Shown piece after piece: positions 7,808-17,329 of a DNA stretch of 64,000 nt. Under the pieces are notes generated by a model. It was given only the letters and a program-made list of their open reading frames with translations. It made no database searches and was not told where the DNA came from. The translations under genes and the position numbers were made by a program. The DNA is from Candidatus Phaeomarinobacter ectocarpi (lineage in GTDB: Bacteria > Pseudomonadota > Alphaproteobacteria > CGMCC-115125). Each line of letters begins with the position of its first letter. Position 1 is the stretch's first letter. The DNA is taken from NCBI RefSeq assembly GCF_000689395.1, contig NZ_HG966617.1:1549274-1613273 (forward strand), given 5' to 3'.

Positions 7808-9622
7808 CTAAGTGGCCGGTGCCGCATCCTCAATATGCAACTCCACAGCGTTTCCACCCCGCCAGCTGTCCCGTTTGAGCCGCCCGGCCGCATGAATTCG
7901 CTCGTCAGATGCCCCCAGCAGCGCCTGCCCAAGAGGCTGATCGGCACTCCTGAATGCCACCGCCTTGAGATTCTTGCCGCTGGAGCCCTTGAGAGTGACG
8001 CGGACGTGGCCACTGCCGACAACATCAGCGAAGGCCACACGGGCGTCTGATATGGCAATGCGGGGTTCCGGGTTGCCTGACCCATAGGGGCCGGCCTGGG
8101 CAATCATGTCGACAAGCGACGCCGTGGCCCCGCCACATGAAATCGCACCATCCAGCGTCAGTCCCATGCTCGCCTGAGCCTGATCAACACTCTTGGCCAG
8201 GTCTTTCTCCAAAAAGGCGCTCAATTCCGGGACTTTATTGGCCGCAACCGTCAGGCCGGCAGCCATGGCATGGCCGCCACCATTGACCAGCAGGTCGCTT
8301 TCCAGCGCCCGCACCACAGCGGCGCCCAGATCAACACCGGCGATGGAGCGGCCTGAACCTTTGCCCAGTCCATTCTCGTCCAGCGCAATCACAATCGCCG
8401 GTCGGTTCGTGCGTTCCTTGATGCGGGCAGCGACAATGCCGATGACACCAGGATGCCACCCTTCACCGGCAACAATGCCCACCGGACGGTCTGCCAGGTT
8501 GTCGCGCTCGACAATGCCCATGGCGTGCTCGAGCACATCAGCCTCGATAGCCCGACGTTCCGCATTCAGAATATCCAGACGTTCGGCAATCTGTGCAGCT
8601 TCGGCCGGGTCATTGCTGGCCAAGAGCTTGGCACCCAATCCAGATGCTCCAATCCGGCCCCCCGCATTCACCCGCGGTCCCAGCATGAAGCCCGCGTGAT
8701 AGGGCGACGGCGCGCCCTCCATCTTGGAAACAGCGCCAAGGGCCATAAGACCCGCATTGCCCCGCTGGCCCATGACTTTGAGGCCCTGGGTCACAAAAGC
8801 TCTGTTGACGCCCTTAAGAGGCACCACGTCACACACGGTGCCAAGCGCCACCAGATCCAGCCATTGGGTCAGTTTCGGCTCGGGACGGCTGTCCGCAAAG
8901 AAGCCACGCTGGCGCAGCGCCCGGTTGGTGGCCACCGCAAGCATGAAGGCCACGCCAACAGCTGCGAGTTGCCCCAGTCCTGAAGGACAATCAAGGCGGT
9001 TGGGATTGACGACCGCCCAAGCCGGCGGCAGTTGCGGGCTCGCCTTGTGATGGTCGATCACCAGAACATCGAGCCCGGCCGACTTTGCTTCTTCAAGCGC
9101 TGTATGGGCCATCGTGCCGCAATCAACGGTGATGCAGACGTGCGCACCCTCTTCCGCCAACAGTCGCATGGCGATCGGGTTGGGGCCGTAGCCCTCTTTG
9201 ATGCGGTCTGGAATGTAGATGCGGGGCTTGACGCCAAGAGCGGTCAGATAGCGCTCAAGCAAAGCACTTGAGGTTGCTCCGTCTACGTCATAATCCCCAA
9301 AGACCGCGACCTGCTCTTCATTGACGATGGCGTCTGCCAGACGTGAGGCTGCTGCATCCATGTCCACCATGGTGGAGGGATCAGGCAGCAACTCACGCAA
9401 GGTGGGCGCAAGATACGTGGGAGCGGTTTCCGGAGTGACGCCACGGGCTGCAAGAATGCGCGCCAGAAACGCGTCGAGGCTCAGGGCCTGCGAGATTGTC
9501 TCCGCAACCCGTTCATCAGCAGGACGCAATGCCCAGCTGCGACCGGAGTATGACCGGGCCACGCCAAGGTAAGGCGCAGGCCCGGTCGAACTGTCGGACT
9601 GTGGATTAGCGGAACTTTGCAA
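7808..9622 (-). CDS. recJ: Single-stranded-DNA-specific exonuclease RecJ
   Basis: About 604 residues, normal for RecJ, a 5'-3' exonuclease acting in recombination, mismatch repair and replication-fork processing. The DHH domain shows FGDYDVDGATS and VIDHHK, the metal-binding motifs. The DHHA1 domain shows GKGSGRSIAG and VNGGGHAMAAG, and a C-terminal OB-fold segment follows. The start is problematic: there is no ATG after the glpX stop, and the most upstream reasonable codon is TTG at 9622, overlapping the glpX end by 17 bases. The conserved N-terminal PYLGVARSYSGRSW requires a start at or upstream of about 9570. A GTG at 9562 would cut into this block. It follows glpX, as in many alphaproteobacteria. 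Confidence 0.93.
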   Translation of the reverse strand: MQSSANPQSDSSTGPAPYLGVARSYSGRSWALRPADERVAETISQALSLDAFLARILAARGVTPETAPTYLAPTLRELLPDPSTMVDMDAAASRLADAIVNEEQVAVFGDYDVDGATSSALLERYLTALGVKPRIYIPDRIKEGYGPNPIAMRLLAEEGAHVCITVDCGTMAHTALEEAKSAGLDVLVIDHHKASPQLPPAWAVVNPNRLDCPSGLGQLAAVGVAFMLAVATNRALRQRGFFADSRPEPKLTQWLDLVALGTVCDVVPLKGVNRAFVTQGLKVMGQRGNAGLMALGAVSKMEGAPSPYHAGFMLGPRVNAGGRIGASGLGAKLLASNDPAEAAQIAERLDILNAERRAIEADVLEHAMGIVERDNLADRPVGIVAGEGWHPGVIGIVAARIKERTNRPAIVIALDENGLGKGSGRSIAGVDLGAAVVRALESDLLVNGGGHAMAAGLTVAANKVPELSAFLEKDLAKSVDQAQASMGLTLDGAISCGGATASLVDMIAQAGPYGSGNPEPRIAISDARVAFADVVGSGHVRVTLKGSSGKNLKAVAFRSADQPLGQALLGASDERIHAAGRLKRDSWRGGNAVELHIEDAAPAT

Positions 9623-10601
9623 GATAGCTATGCTGCGCCTTGATGTAGCGAACCGTGCCGGTGGAGGACCGCATGACAACAGTGTGGGTTGAAACCGTGT
9701 CCTTGCCCCACTTGATGCCTTCAAGCATGTCGCCGTCTGTCACGCCCGTAGCTGCAAACAGAACATCGCCCGAAGCCAGTTCGTTCGTGACGTATTTGCG
9801 TTCAAAATCCGTGTAGCCAACGCGTTCGGCGCGGCGGCGTTCTTCGGCATCGCGGAAGATCAAACGTCCCTGGATTTGGCCGCCAATACAGCGCAGGGCT
9901 GCCGCAGCGAGCACACCTTCGGGGGCGCCACCTGTGCCCATATACATGTCGATGCCCGTGTTGGGCTCGGCTGTGTGGATCACACCGGCAATGTCGCCGT
10001 CTGTGATCAGGGTCACCGCAGCGCCAGCATCGCGCACCGACTTGATGATGTGGGAGTGACGCGGACGGTCTAGCACGCAGACAGTGATCTGTGACGGATC
10101 AACACCCTTGGCTTTGGCAAGTGCCAGGACGTTGTCTTTGGGGTCCGCATCAAGATCCACAAGGCCTTCAGGATAGCCGCCGCCGATGGCAATCTTTTCC
10201 ATGTAAACGTCAGGTGCGTTCAAAAGGCTGCCGCCTTCCGCCATGGCGATGGTCGCCAGCGAATTGGGCATGCACTTGGCGCACAGGGTTGTGCCTTCCA
10301 GCGGATCAAGCGCGATATCAACCTTGGGGCCTGACTTGGTGCCGACTTCCTCGCCGATATAGAGCATTGGCGCTTCATCGCGCTCGCCTTCACCGATCAC
10401 GACCGTGCCGTCGATGTCCAGCGCATTGAGTTCGCGACGCATGGCGTCCACGGCGGCCTGGTCAGCGGCTTTCTCATCGCCACGGCCACGCAGACGCGAT
10501 GCAGCCACAGCGGCGCGTTCGGTCACACGGGCAAGCTCAAGCGTCAGCTCACGGTGAAGAAGAGATGCTGGTGCCTGATCGTCGGACTTGGCCTGGCTCA
10601 T
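9606..10601 (-). CDS. glpX: Fructose-1,6-bisphosphatase class II
   Basis: A 331-residue GlpX-type enzyme hydrolysing fructose-1,6-bisphosphate to fructose-6-phosphate in gluconeogenesis. Recognisable segments are IDGTVVIGEGERDEAPMLY with the metal-binding acidic residues, DIALDPLEGTTLCA (the DPLEGT motif), and MGTGGAPEGVLAAAALRC. ATG 10601 is chosen because it opens the conserved protein; the frame extends to 10658 without better support, and only a weak AAGA-type ribosome site is visible. It lies between hom and recJ on the same strand; the hom-glpX order recurs in alphaproteobacteria. Confidence 0.95.
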   Translation of the reverse strand: MSQAKSDDQAPASLLHRELTLELARVTERAAVAASRLRGRGDEKAADQAAVDAMRRELNALDIDGTVVIGEGERDEAPMLYIGEEVGTKSGPKVDIALDPLEGTTLCAKCMPNSLATIAMAEGGSLLNAPDVYMEKIAIGGGYPEGLVDLDADPKDNVLALAKAKGVDPSQITVCVLDRPRHSHIIKSVRDAGAAVTLITDGDIAGVIHTAEPNTGIDMYMGTGGAPEGVLAAAALRCIGGQIQGRLIFRDAEERRRAERVGYTDFERKYVTNELASGDVLFAATGVTDGDMLEGIKWGKDTVSTHTVVMRSSTGTVRYIKAQHSYLAKFR

Positions 10602-10685
10602 GATCTTTTGGTCTTTCGTAATCTGTGTGAAGCGCGCCAGCCGGAATGCTGGTCGCAAATAGGAATGTCGGTCTACCGCGTACGT

Positions 10686-12005
10686 TTACAGCGATTCCAC
10701 GCGAATAACATGGGGGCGGCTGGCAACGATACCGGTTTCCTCAATGGCGTTAATGGCCTTGGTGAGGGCCTGACGGGTTGAAGGATAGGTTATCACGATG
10801 ACAGGCATGTTTGCGCCCTCTACGTGATTGCGCTCCGGGCGCTGAATCATCGTCTCGATCGAGATGTCATTTTCCGCCAAAAGGCCCGTAACGGCTGCAA
10901 TTGTGCCCTTTTGGTCAGCCATCTGGAACCGCAGATAGAACGCCGTCTGGGACGTATCTTCCGGCGCCGCATTGTCTGCCGTCAGATTGTCCACGGGAAT
11001 GCCGAAAACCGGGATATCGAGCCCGCGGGCAATATCGACCGTATCAGCCACCACAGCGGAGGCCGTGGGGCCTTCACCGGCGCCTGGACCGCCAAATTCA
11101 ACCGCACCCACCCAATCGCCTTCAAGGTGGATGGCATTGCCCCCGCCGCTGACAAGTGCCAGCGGATGGGCCAGAGGTACGAGCGCCGGCTGAACCCGCT
11201 GTAGGCAACCGCCGTCGAGGCGCTGCGCCGCTGCAATCAACTTGATGCGATAGCCAAGTTCCTTGGCTGCCTCAATGTCTTCGGCTGTGATTGAGTCAAT
11301 GCCCTGAATGTCGACCGCATCAAAGTTGACGCGGGTGCCAAAGGCGATGCTGGCGAGAATAGCCAGCTTGTGGGCGGCATCAAACCCACCAATGTCCGTG
11401 GTCGGGTCGGCTTCGGCAAAACCAACATCCTGCGCCTGCTTGACCGCTGCTTCGAAACCGACGCCCTCATCTTCCATCAGGCTCAGAACAAAATTGCAGG
11501 TACCGTTCAGGATCGCGACCATGCGGTCTATGCGGTTGGCGGTAAGGCCCTCCCGCAGACCCTTGATGACTGGAATACCACCCGCCACAGCTGCTTCATA
11601 GGCGAGCACGACGCCCTTTGTTTCTGCCAGCCGCGCAAGCGCCACGCCGTGGTGCGCCAACAATGCCTTGTTGGCCGTCACAACGTGTTTGCCGTTCTCA
11701 AGGGCTGTTTGCACCAGTGAACGGGCAACACCTTCTTCGCCGCCGATGAGCTCCATCACCACATCAATATCGTCGGCAGCTGCCATATCGAGGCAGTCGT
11801 CGAACCATGGATAGGGCGAGAGATCGACGCCACGGTCCTGATCCTTGCTGCGGGCAGACACACCGCCAATGACGATTGGGCACCCTGCCCGCGCAGACAG
11901 AAGATCAGCCTGCGCCGTCAGGATCTTGATGACACCCGCGCCGACCGTGCCAAGACCGGCGATACCGACGCGGATGGGTTTGCCGCTTTTGGATTTACCG
12001 CTCAT
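10686..12005 (-). CDS. hom: Homoserine dehydrogenase
   Basis: A 439-residue enzyme reducing aspartate semialdehyde to homoserine, the branch point for threonine and methionine. The N-terminal NAD(P) domain begins GIAGLGTVGAGVIKIL. The catalytic domain contains AYEAAVAGGIPVIKGLREGL and NGTCNFVLSLMED, followed by ADPTTDIGGFDAAHKL with the substrate-binding Asp and Lys region. The C-terminal part (about 350-439; DQKGTIAAVTGLLAENDISIE) is an ACT domain, which in this family mediates threonine feedback. Its ATG overlaps the stop of the upstream aminotransferase gene (positions 12002-12005), so the two are translationally coupled. Confidence 0.97.
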   Translation of the reverse strand: MSGKSKSGKPIRVGIAGLGTVGAGVIKILTAQADLLSARAGCPIVIGGVSARSKDQDRGVDLSPYPWFDDCLDMAAADDIDVVMELIGGEEGVARSLVQTALENGKHVVTANKALLAHHGVALARLAETKGVVLAYEAAVAGGIPVIKGLREGLTANRIDRMVAILNGTCNFVLSLMEDEGVGFEAAVKQAQDVGFAEADPTTDIGGFDAAHKLAILASIAFGTRVNFDAVDIQGIDSITAEDIEAAKELGYRIKLIAAAQRLDGGCLQRVQPALVPLAHPLALVSGGGNAIHLEGDWVGAVEFGGPGAGEGPTASAVVADTVDIARGLDIPVFGIPVDNLTADNAAPEDTSQTAFYLRFQMADQKGTIAAVTGLLAENDISIETMIQRPERNHVEGANMPVIVITYPSTRQALTKAINAIEETGIVASRPHVIRVESL

Positions 12006-13255
12006 GACGCTTCAGCCGGTTTCGGATCGGGTTCATCCAGCCGCAGGTCTGGCGTTTCGCCTGCCAGAATGGCATCCGCATTCTGCATGAAGCGCCGCAC
12101 ATTGCGGGCCGCCTGACGGATGCGCTGTTCGTTCTCTACAATCGCCACGCGGACGTGGCCGTCGCCATATTCGCCAAAGCCGATGCCCGGCGAGACTGCC
12201 ACCTTGGCGTGCTCCAGCATCATCTTTGAGAATTCCAGCGAGCCGACATGGCGGAATTTCTCGGGCAGCGGTGCCCACGCAAACATCGTGGCTGGCGGAG
12301 AAGGAATATCCCACCCAGCCTGCGCCATTGACTGAACAAGGGCATCGCGTCGTGCCTGATAGGTCGCGCGCATTTCATCCACGCATTCCTGCGGGCCGTT
12401 GAGGGCAGCTGTTGCTGCCACCTGTATCGGCGTGAATGCGCCATAGTCGAGATAGGATTTGATGCGTGTCAGGGCAGCCACCAGGCGTTCATTGCCGACA
12501 GCAAAGCCCATACGCCACCCCGGCATGGAGTAGGTCTTGGAGAGCGACGTAAATTCAATCGCAACATCCTTTGCACCGGGCACCTGCAGGATGGAGGGGG
12601 GCGGCGGACAGTCGTCGAAATAGACCTCTGAATAGGCCAGGTCTGACAGCAGGAACACGTCGTGCTTGTACGCGAACTTGACCATGTCCTTGTAGAAATC
12701 GAGATCCACAACCTGCGCCGTTGGATTGGACGGGAAATTCAGAACGACCGCAGATGGTTTGGGGACGGAATGCTTCATGGCCCGTTCGAGACCCGCCATG
12801 AATTCACTCTCGGTTCCCATGGGCACGTGACGGATCACGGCACCGGAAATAATGAACCCAAAGGAATGGATAGGATAGGTCGGGTTGGGCACCAGCACCG
12901 TGTCACCGGGTGCGGTGATAGCCTGCGCGAGGTTTGCAAAGCCTTCCTTCGACCCGATCGTCGCGACGATTTCGGTTTCCGGATCAAGCTTCACGCCAAA
13001 GCGGCGCTCGTAATAGGCCGCCTGGGCCCGGCGAAGACCAGGGATGCCCTTGCTGGTCGAGTAGCGGTTGGTGCGCGGCTTTGAGACCGTTTCAACCAGC
13101 TTGTCGACGATGTGTTGTGGCGTGGGCAGATCGGGATTGCCCATGCCCAGGTCGATGATGTCCTCGCCGCGCCCACGGGCCTCGGCTTTGAGCTTGTTGA
13201 CGACTTCAAAGACGTACGGCGGAAGGCGGCGAATACGGTGAAATTCTTGCGACAT
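12002..13255 (-). CDS. alaC: PLP-dependent aminotransferase, AlaC/LL-DAP-aminotransferase-like
   Basis: A 417-residue fold-type I aminotransferase. The PLP lysine is in SLSKTYSMPGWRMGF; other landmarks are GMGNPDLPTP, NPTYPIHSFGF, LNFPSNPTAQV and LSDLAYSEVYFDD. It is closest in appearance to the alanine-forming transaminase AlaC and the related group often annotated as LL-diaminopimelate or glutamate-pyruvate aminotransferase. Position directly upstream of and overlapping hom is typical of alphaproteobacteria and suggests a role in aspartate-family amino acid metabolism. The precise amino donor cannot be settled from sequence. Confidence 0.9.
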   Translation of the reverse strand: MSQEFHRIRRLPPYVFEVVNKLKAEARGRGEDIIDLGMGNPDLPTPQHIVDKLVETVSKPRTNRYSTSKGIPGLRRAQAAYYERRFGVKLDPETEIVATIGSKEGFANLAQAITAPGDTVLVPNPTYPIHSFGFIISGAVIRHVPMGTESEFMAGLERAMKHSVPKPSAVVLNFPSNPTAQVVDLDFYKDMVKFAYKHDVFLLSDLAYSEVYFDDCPPPPSILQVPGAKDVAIEFTSLSKTYSMPGWRMGFAVGNERLVAALTRIKSYLDYGAFTPIQVAATAALNGPQECVDEMRATYQARRDALVQSMAQAGWDIPSPPATMFAWAPLPEKFRHVGSLEFSKMMLEHAKVAVSPGIGFGEYGDGHVRVAIVENEQRIRQAARNVRRFMQNADAILAGETPDLRLDEPDPKPAEAS

Positions 13256-13412
13256 AACAAAGGTTCCGGTTCCTGCCGCGGCAGGTGCTGCGGGGCATTA
13301 AAACCCCGCGCGAATGTCCAGCGGCATTAGCAGACAATCAGCGCTTTTGACAATGTCCCGGCCTGTGTCCCCTGGATGGGGCCCGGGCGGTTGGAAAGCA
13401 CAAACGGCGAAT

Positions 13413-13449
13413 GGCCGGGGTGCTGCCCGATGAGGGAACAGCCCCGGCC
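13413..13449 (-). other. Strong GC-rich hairpin upstream of the alaC-hom operon
   Basis: Inverted repeat GGCCGGGG ... CCCCGGCC (arms 13413-13420 and 13442-13449) with a partly paired loop, in the 236-base gap between the OmpA-like gene and alaC. On the minus strand it is not followed by a T-run, so it is not a classical intrinsic terminator. It could be an mRNA leader structure of alaC-hom or a processing hairpin after the OmpA-like gene. Confidence 0.4.
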
Positions 13450-13491
13450 AATGAACCCCGAGGAGAAGTCAGAAAAAAGGCCGGCTACGCG

Positions 13492-15051
13492 TTACTCGAG
13501 AAAGATTTCCGCGCGCCGGTTGCCGGCTTCGCCCGCGGGCATTGACTCGTAATATTCCGGTGCCCGGTCACCGACCGCTTCAATCACCAGATCAGACGCC
13601 GAGACGCCCTTGCGCATCAGCTCATTGGCGACGGCATTGGCACGGTCCATGGATGCTTCGAAATTGGCAAGCAGGTGAGCATTGACCGGCAGGTTGTTGG
13701 TCCGGCTGGAGGCATGGCCGACAACACGGACAGATCCTTCACCGCGTTTCTTGTGAAGTGCAGCAACCTCTGAAATCTGGGCACGGTCAGCCGCGCTCAG
13801 GTTGGATGAGCCATGGCCAAAGTAAATGGCGACCGGCGCAAATGGCCCGCCTTCAGCGTCTGAAGCGGCACCGGAGAATTCCAGCGGCTCATAAGCCTGG
13901 ATAGGAAGCGTCGGCGCTGAGCCCTGCTCCAGTGTTGGCGTAGCGGGAACCGGTGAGCCGGCTCCGATGGCTGAATAGTCAATCACCACACCATCAGCGC
14001 CGACCTGTGGTGCTGGTGCGGAAAGTTGCCCGGCGGCCTGCGCAGTGGCGGCAGGTTCACCCAGCGTCTCGTCAAAACGTGCCGCAACAACTGCAGGCAC
14101 CTGATCGCGCACCTCAACAGGCAGCGGCGGCGCCGTGGAGACAGCAAATTGAGGCTGGCCGGATGCATTTACGGGGGTGACCGCTGAACGGACAGGAACA
14201 GAAGCCGCCGGAGCAGAAGCTGCCAGGGTTTCTGTTTCATAGGTTGGAACAGAGCGAGCGGGCACGGCTGCGCGGCGCGCCGGTGCTGTCGCAACCTGAC
14301 GAACAGGCGTGGCGACCGGAGCAGTAGCGACGCGCGGCGCTGTTGCCTGCGGGGCCGCAGACGGCACAGCTGCAGGAGCAGACGGAGCTGCAGGCGCGGC
14401 CGTGGGTGCTGGCAGCGTTGCTACTTCAACCTTGGGAGTTGTGGGCGCAGGTGCGGCTGGCGCTGCAGCAACCGGCGTTTCAACAATTTCGCCATCGTCC
14501 AACTGGCCCATGCGGCGTGAGGGTACCTGGAAAGCCGGGATATCACGTGCTGGAATAACACCAGCTTCTGACGGTGCCGCAGCGGCTACGGTTTCGGTGC
14601 CGCCAGCTGTCGCAGGCAGATCAGGCAGAGGCGCAACACGGCGAGATGGCAGCGGAGATGCAGGTGGCTCGGTGCCGCCACGAAGGGCTTCACCGGAATA
14701 ACGCGCATGCTGCCGGTCAGCTACGAGGCTGTTGGCCAGATCACGCTTCGCGGTCGGGTTGCCGGTCTCGGGCACCTGAGGCGTCGACCCGGCAGTCGGG
14801 AAACTGCTGTTTTCAGAGGCAGCTTCAGCACGTGCCTGCTGAGCAGCCACATTCTCATTGGTGGTCTGGCTTGGGGCCTTGCCGGTAATCGCGTCTGACG
14901 CGGTCGAGGGCTTGGTCCAGTCCGGGAGCGTGGAACATGCAGCAAGCATGAGGCCCGCAGCCGCGGCCACCAACGGTCCTGCGCGCAGGCCAGTGCGGCG
15001 GCTCTTCATTGGCTGTTCAACGCTCACACGTGAAAGAGAAGTGTTGGTCAT
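13492..15051 (-). CDS. OmpA-family outer-membrane lipoprotein with Ala/Pro-rich linker
   Basis: About 519 residues. The N-terminus is a lipoprotein signal (GPLVAAAAGLMLAAC, lipobox LAAC), so the protein should be acylated on Cys and exported. A long low-complexity middle rich in Ala, Pro, Thr and Val (about residues 70-370) probably spans the periplasm. The last 130 or so residues form an OmpA/Pal/MotB peptidoglycan-binding domain with IYFGHGSSNLSAADRAQI, VRVVGHASSRT and MDRANAVANEL, ending NRRAEIFLE. ATG 15051 has AGAGAG upstream; ATG 15009 is an alternative. It probably tethers envelope and cell wall. The repeated Ala/Pro codons make many spurious frames on the other strand. Confidence 0.88.
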   Translation of the reverse strand: MTNTSLSRVSVEQPMKSRRTGLRAGPLVAAAAGLMLAACSTLPDWTKPSTASDAITGKAPSQTTNENVAAQQARAEAASENSSFPTAGSTPQVPETGNPTAKRDLANSLVADRQHARYSGEALRGGTEPPASPLPSRRVAPLPDLPATAGGTETVAAAAPSEAGVIPARDIPAFQVPSRRMGQLDDGEIVETPVAAAPAAPAPTTPKVEVATLPAPTAAPAAPSAPAAVPSAAPQATAPRVATAPVATPVRQVATAPARRAAVPARSVPTYETETLAASAPAASVPVRSAVTPVNASGQPQFAVSTAPPLPVEVRDQVPAVVAARFDETLGEPAATAQAAGQLSAPAPQVGADGVVIDYSAIGAGSPVPATPTLEQGSAPTLPIQAYEPLEFSGAASDAEGGPFAPVAIYFGHGSSNLSAADRAQISEVAALHKKRGEGSVRVVGHASSRTNNLPVNAHLLANFEASMDRANAVANELMRKGVSASDLVIEAVGDRAPEYYESMPAGEAGNRRAEIFLE

Positions 15052-15361
15052 AAAGCTCTCTTTTTTGACGTCCGGCCCTGCAGCAGGCACCCGGTCAGGG
15101 CGCTGCAATCCGGAAATTCCACCCGATGCGCAGCAATCGTCTGGATAACGCTGCTGCAAGTGTTCCAATGCGTCGCGAACTCCCCTCGCACCGGGACACA
15201 GTTATTCCATACCAAATGCCAGCTTAAAGCGCATTAGCCACATGGCAAATTAGGCAAATAAAATGGCCACGCGCTGCCCACCGTAAACCGACGGCAAAAG
15301 CTGCATCACAAGGGTGTGCCCGAATGCTTAACAGAGTGTTGCGATGCGCGGATTGCGTTCA
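15052..15361. other. Gene-free stretch between argC and the OmpA-like gene
   Basis: 310 bases without a convincing coding frame on either strand. It holds the presumed promoter of the OmpA-like lipoprotein gene near its left end and a locally AT-richer segment around 15205-15280 (GCTTAAAGCG, GGCAAATTAGGCAAATAAAA). No intrinsic terminator with a T-run was recognised after argC. Confidence 0.5.
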
Positions 15362-16330
15362 CTAAATCGCTGAAAGGCTTGCGCTTTCGTCTAGACCCAG
15401 CATCAGGTTGAGGCATTGAACAGCGGCACCTGAGGCGCCTTTGCCGAGATTGTCCAGTTCTGCGACCAGCAGCGCCTGACCGGGTGCGCCATGGACGCCG
15501 TCATGACCAAACACGTTCAGGCGCATCGTGTTCGTCCCGACGAGGTCTTCCCCGAACATCTCTGCAGGCGGCGAAGCCGAATCATGTGCGGCAACTGATA
15601 CGAAGCTTTCACCTTGGTAAAACTCTGTAAGCGTCTGTTTTAAATCAGAAATACTGGCGGACTTTGACAGGACTTGGAGCGGCAGCGGTACCTGTATCAA
15701 CATCCCCTGTCGGAATTGGCCGGTTGCCGGAACAAACAATGGCGCCGCATCCAGACCAGAGAAATGCTGCATTTCCGGCAAGTGCTTGTGCTGAAGCGTC
15801 AGACCATAAAGCCTATGTCCTTCAGTGATATAGGCGTCGTTCTTCTCGTTTTCGTACCGATCAATCAGCGCCTTGCCGCCGCCCGAGTAGCCGGACACCC
15901 CAAAGACAGAGGCAGGCCAGTCGGCAGCAATGAGGCCCGCGTCAACGAGAGGCCGCACAAGCCCGATAAATCCCGTGGGATAGCAGCCTGGAACCGCCAG
16001 CCGCTTGGTTTTGGCAATGCCATCCCGCTGCCCCGGTGCCATCTCGGGGAAGCCATAGGCCCAGCCGTCCAGTGTCCGGTGGGCACTGGAGGCATCAAGA
16101 ATCCGGGCATCGGGGTTCGTGACAAGCGAAACCGCTTCGCGCGCCGCATCGTCTGGCAGGCACAGAATCGACGCGTCACAGCCATTCAGGAGGTCCGCAC
16201 GGGCATCGGCATCCTTGCGGCGTGCCGGATCAATCGACACAACCTCAATATCTGACCGGGCATCCAGCCGGTCGCAGATTTGAAGGCCGGTTGTCCCGGC
16301 TTCGCCATCGATGAATACCGTATGCGCCAT
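15362..16330 (-). CDS. argC: N-acetyl-gamma-glutamyl-phosphate reductase, type 2
   Basis: A 322-residue NADPH-dependent enzyme of arginine synthesis that reduces N-acetylglutamyl phosphate to the semialdehyde. The Rossmann motif is GEAGTTG (9-15) and the catalytic cysteine is Cys116 in VPGCYPTG. The length and the [14 protein letters not shown] block match the shorter ArgC type found in alphaproteobacteria. rpsI and rplM lie about 1.9 kb away on the same strand; in relatives argC often follows rplM-rpsI directly, so the alpha/beta hydrolase, DUF2061 and globin genes appear to have been inserted between. Confidence 0.96.
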   Translation of the reverse strand: MAHTVFIDGEAGTTGLQICDRLDARSDIEVVSIDPARRKDADARADLLNGCDASILCLPDDAAREAVSLVTNPDARILDASSAHRTLDGWAYGFPEMAPGQRDGIAKTKRLAVPGCYPTGFIGLVRPLVDAGLIAADWPASVFGVSGYSGGGKALIDRYENEKNDAYITEGHRLYGLTLQHKHLPEMQHFSGLDAAPLFVPATGQFRQGMLIQVPLPLQVLSKSASISDLKQTLTEFYQGESFVSVAAHDSASPPAEMFGEDLVGTNTMRLNVFGHDGVHGAPGQALLVAELDNLGKGASGAAVQCLNLMLGLDESASLSAI

Positions 16331-16372
16331 GATGCGCTGCCTTTACGAAAAACGAGAGATCACAAACAAGGA

Positions 16373-16398
16373 GGGAGGCGCGATGTATCACGCCTCCC
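16373..16398 (-). terminator. Putative intrinsic terminator after the alpha/beta hydrolase gene
   Basis: Stem GGGAGGCG (16373-16380) pairs with CGCCTCCC (16391-16398) around a 10-base loop. Read on the minus strand it lies 27 bases past the hydrolase stop and is followed by a T-rich tail (TCCTTGTTTGTG), so it should end that transcript before argC. Confidence 0.6.
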
Positions 16399-16425
16399 CG
16401 GATTGTCCTAGATGCTCGACGCGGC

Positions 16426-17217
16426 CTAGCTATGCACTTCGTAGAGGCGTTTCATGAGCGCGGGCGGCTCAAAGTGCTTCCAGGTGCCCTTCTTCTGGGC
16501 CAGACGGTCCGCAATGGCGAAGTAAACCAGCGGATTGACGCCCAAACCGAAATGGCTGGCAAAGACCTGAATGGATTCACGCTTGCCGCCCGGACGCTCG
16601 CGGCAGGCATCACCGGCGACGACAGCATCCGTGTTGGAGAAAATGGCTGTGGCAGGCACCGGAATGGGCGCGCCCAGCGCCTCTGTGCGCTCCTTGTCCT
16701 CAATCCGGTCCTTTGAGGCCAGAAGATTCCACATGATGCTGATGGAGTTGGCCCGCACGTCCTGAAACGGGCTGCCCATGGTGATGACACCACGCACCAG
16801 ATCCGGGTTTTCGCGGGCAGCTTCGCGCACAAGGCATCCGCCCAGGCTCCAGCCGACCAGCGACACCTTTTCGCCGGTCTTGTCGGCTAATTCCTTGGCA
16901 TTATCGACAATGGCGTCGAGATTTGCCTGCGTCGGCCCGTCATTGCGGCCATTGCGCCAGCCACGGGTGTGGTAGCCGCGGTTGCGGATATAGCGGCGCA
17001 GGGGAACTGTTGAATTGTCGTCTGTCGAAAAGCCGGGAACCACAATCACGCCATGCCCGTCACCATTGGGCGCCCGGTCCAATGCCGGCCAGGCGGCGGC
17101 GAGTGCTGCCCCCTCGCCCAGGACACGCATTTCCAGCGGCCACATGGTGGGCCGCGGCGGTGCAATCGGGCGGTATTTGTGAGGCGTCTCAGGCGTAGCG
17201 TGACCAATATCTGACAT
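16426..17217 (-). CDS. Alpha/beta hydrolase (lipase/esterase-like)
   Basis: A 263-residue cytosolic alpha/beta-hydrolase. The nucleophile elbow is GWSLGG, preceded by the helix AIVDNAKELADKTGEKVSLV. A likely oxyanion strand is GVIVVPGFSTDD, the acid may be Asp in SNTDAVVAG, and the histidine is in FASHFGLGVNP. There is no signal peptide. It resembles triacylglycerol-lipase or PGAP1-like hydrolases often called simply alpha/beta hydrolase; the substrate is unknown. It is followed by a hairpin terminator and is probably a single-gene unit. Confidence 0.85.
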   Translation of the reverse strand: MSDIGHATPETPHKYRPIAPPRPTMWPLEMRVLGEGAALAAAWPALDRAPNGDGHGVIVVPGFSTDDNSTVPLRRYIRNRGYHTRGWRNGRNDGPTQANLDAIVDNAKELADKTGEKVSLVGWSLGGCLVREAARENPDLVRGVITMGSPFQDVRANSISIMWNLLASKDRIEDKERTEALGAPIPVPATAIFSNTDAVVAGDACRERPGGKRESIQVFASHFGLGVNPLVYFAIADRLAQKKGTWKHFEPPALMKRLYEVHS

Positions 17218-17329
17218 TCAATGACCCTTGTATAAGCGGCTAGACCGCTGAAATTGCTCACCGACCACGGGTTATGGGATCAGATGCCGCCTACCCCCTT
17301 GGCACCCAACATTTTGTGTAGGGTGCCTG

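Noticed and set aside
14309-14701. 130-codon Ala/Gly-rich plus-strand frame
   Set aside because: It is the antisense shadow of the Ala/Pro-rich linker of the OmpA-like lipoprotein.
17301-17327. GGCACCC/GGGTGCC hairpin as terminator of the DUF2061 gene
   Set aside because: The stem is only 7 bp with a 13-base loop and no T-run follows on either strand.
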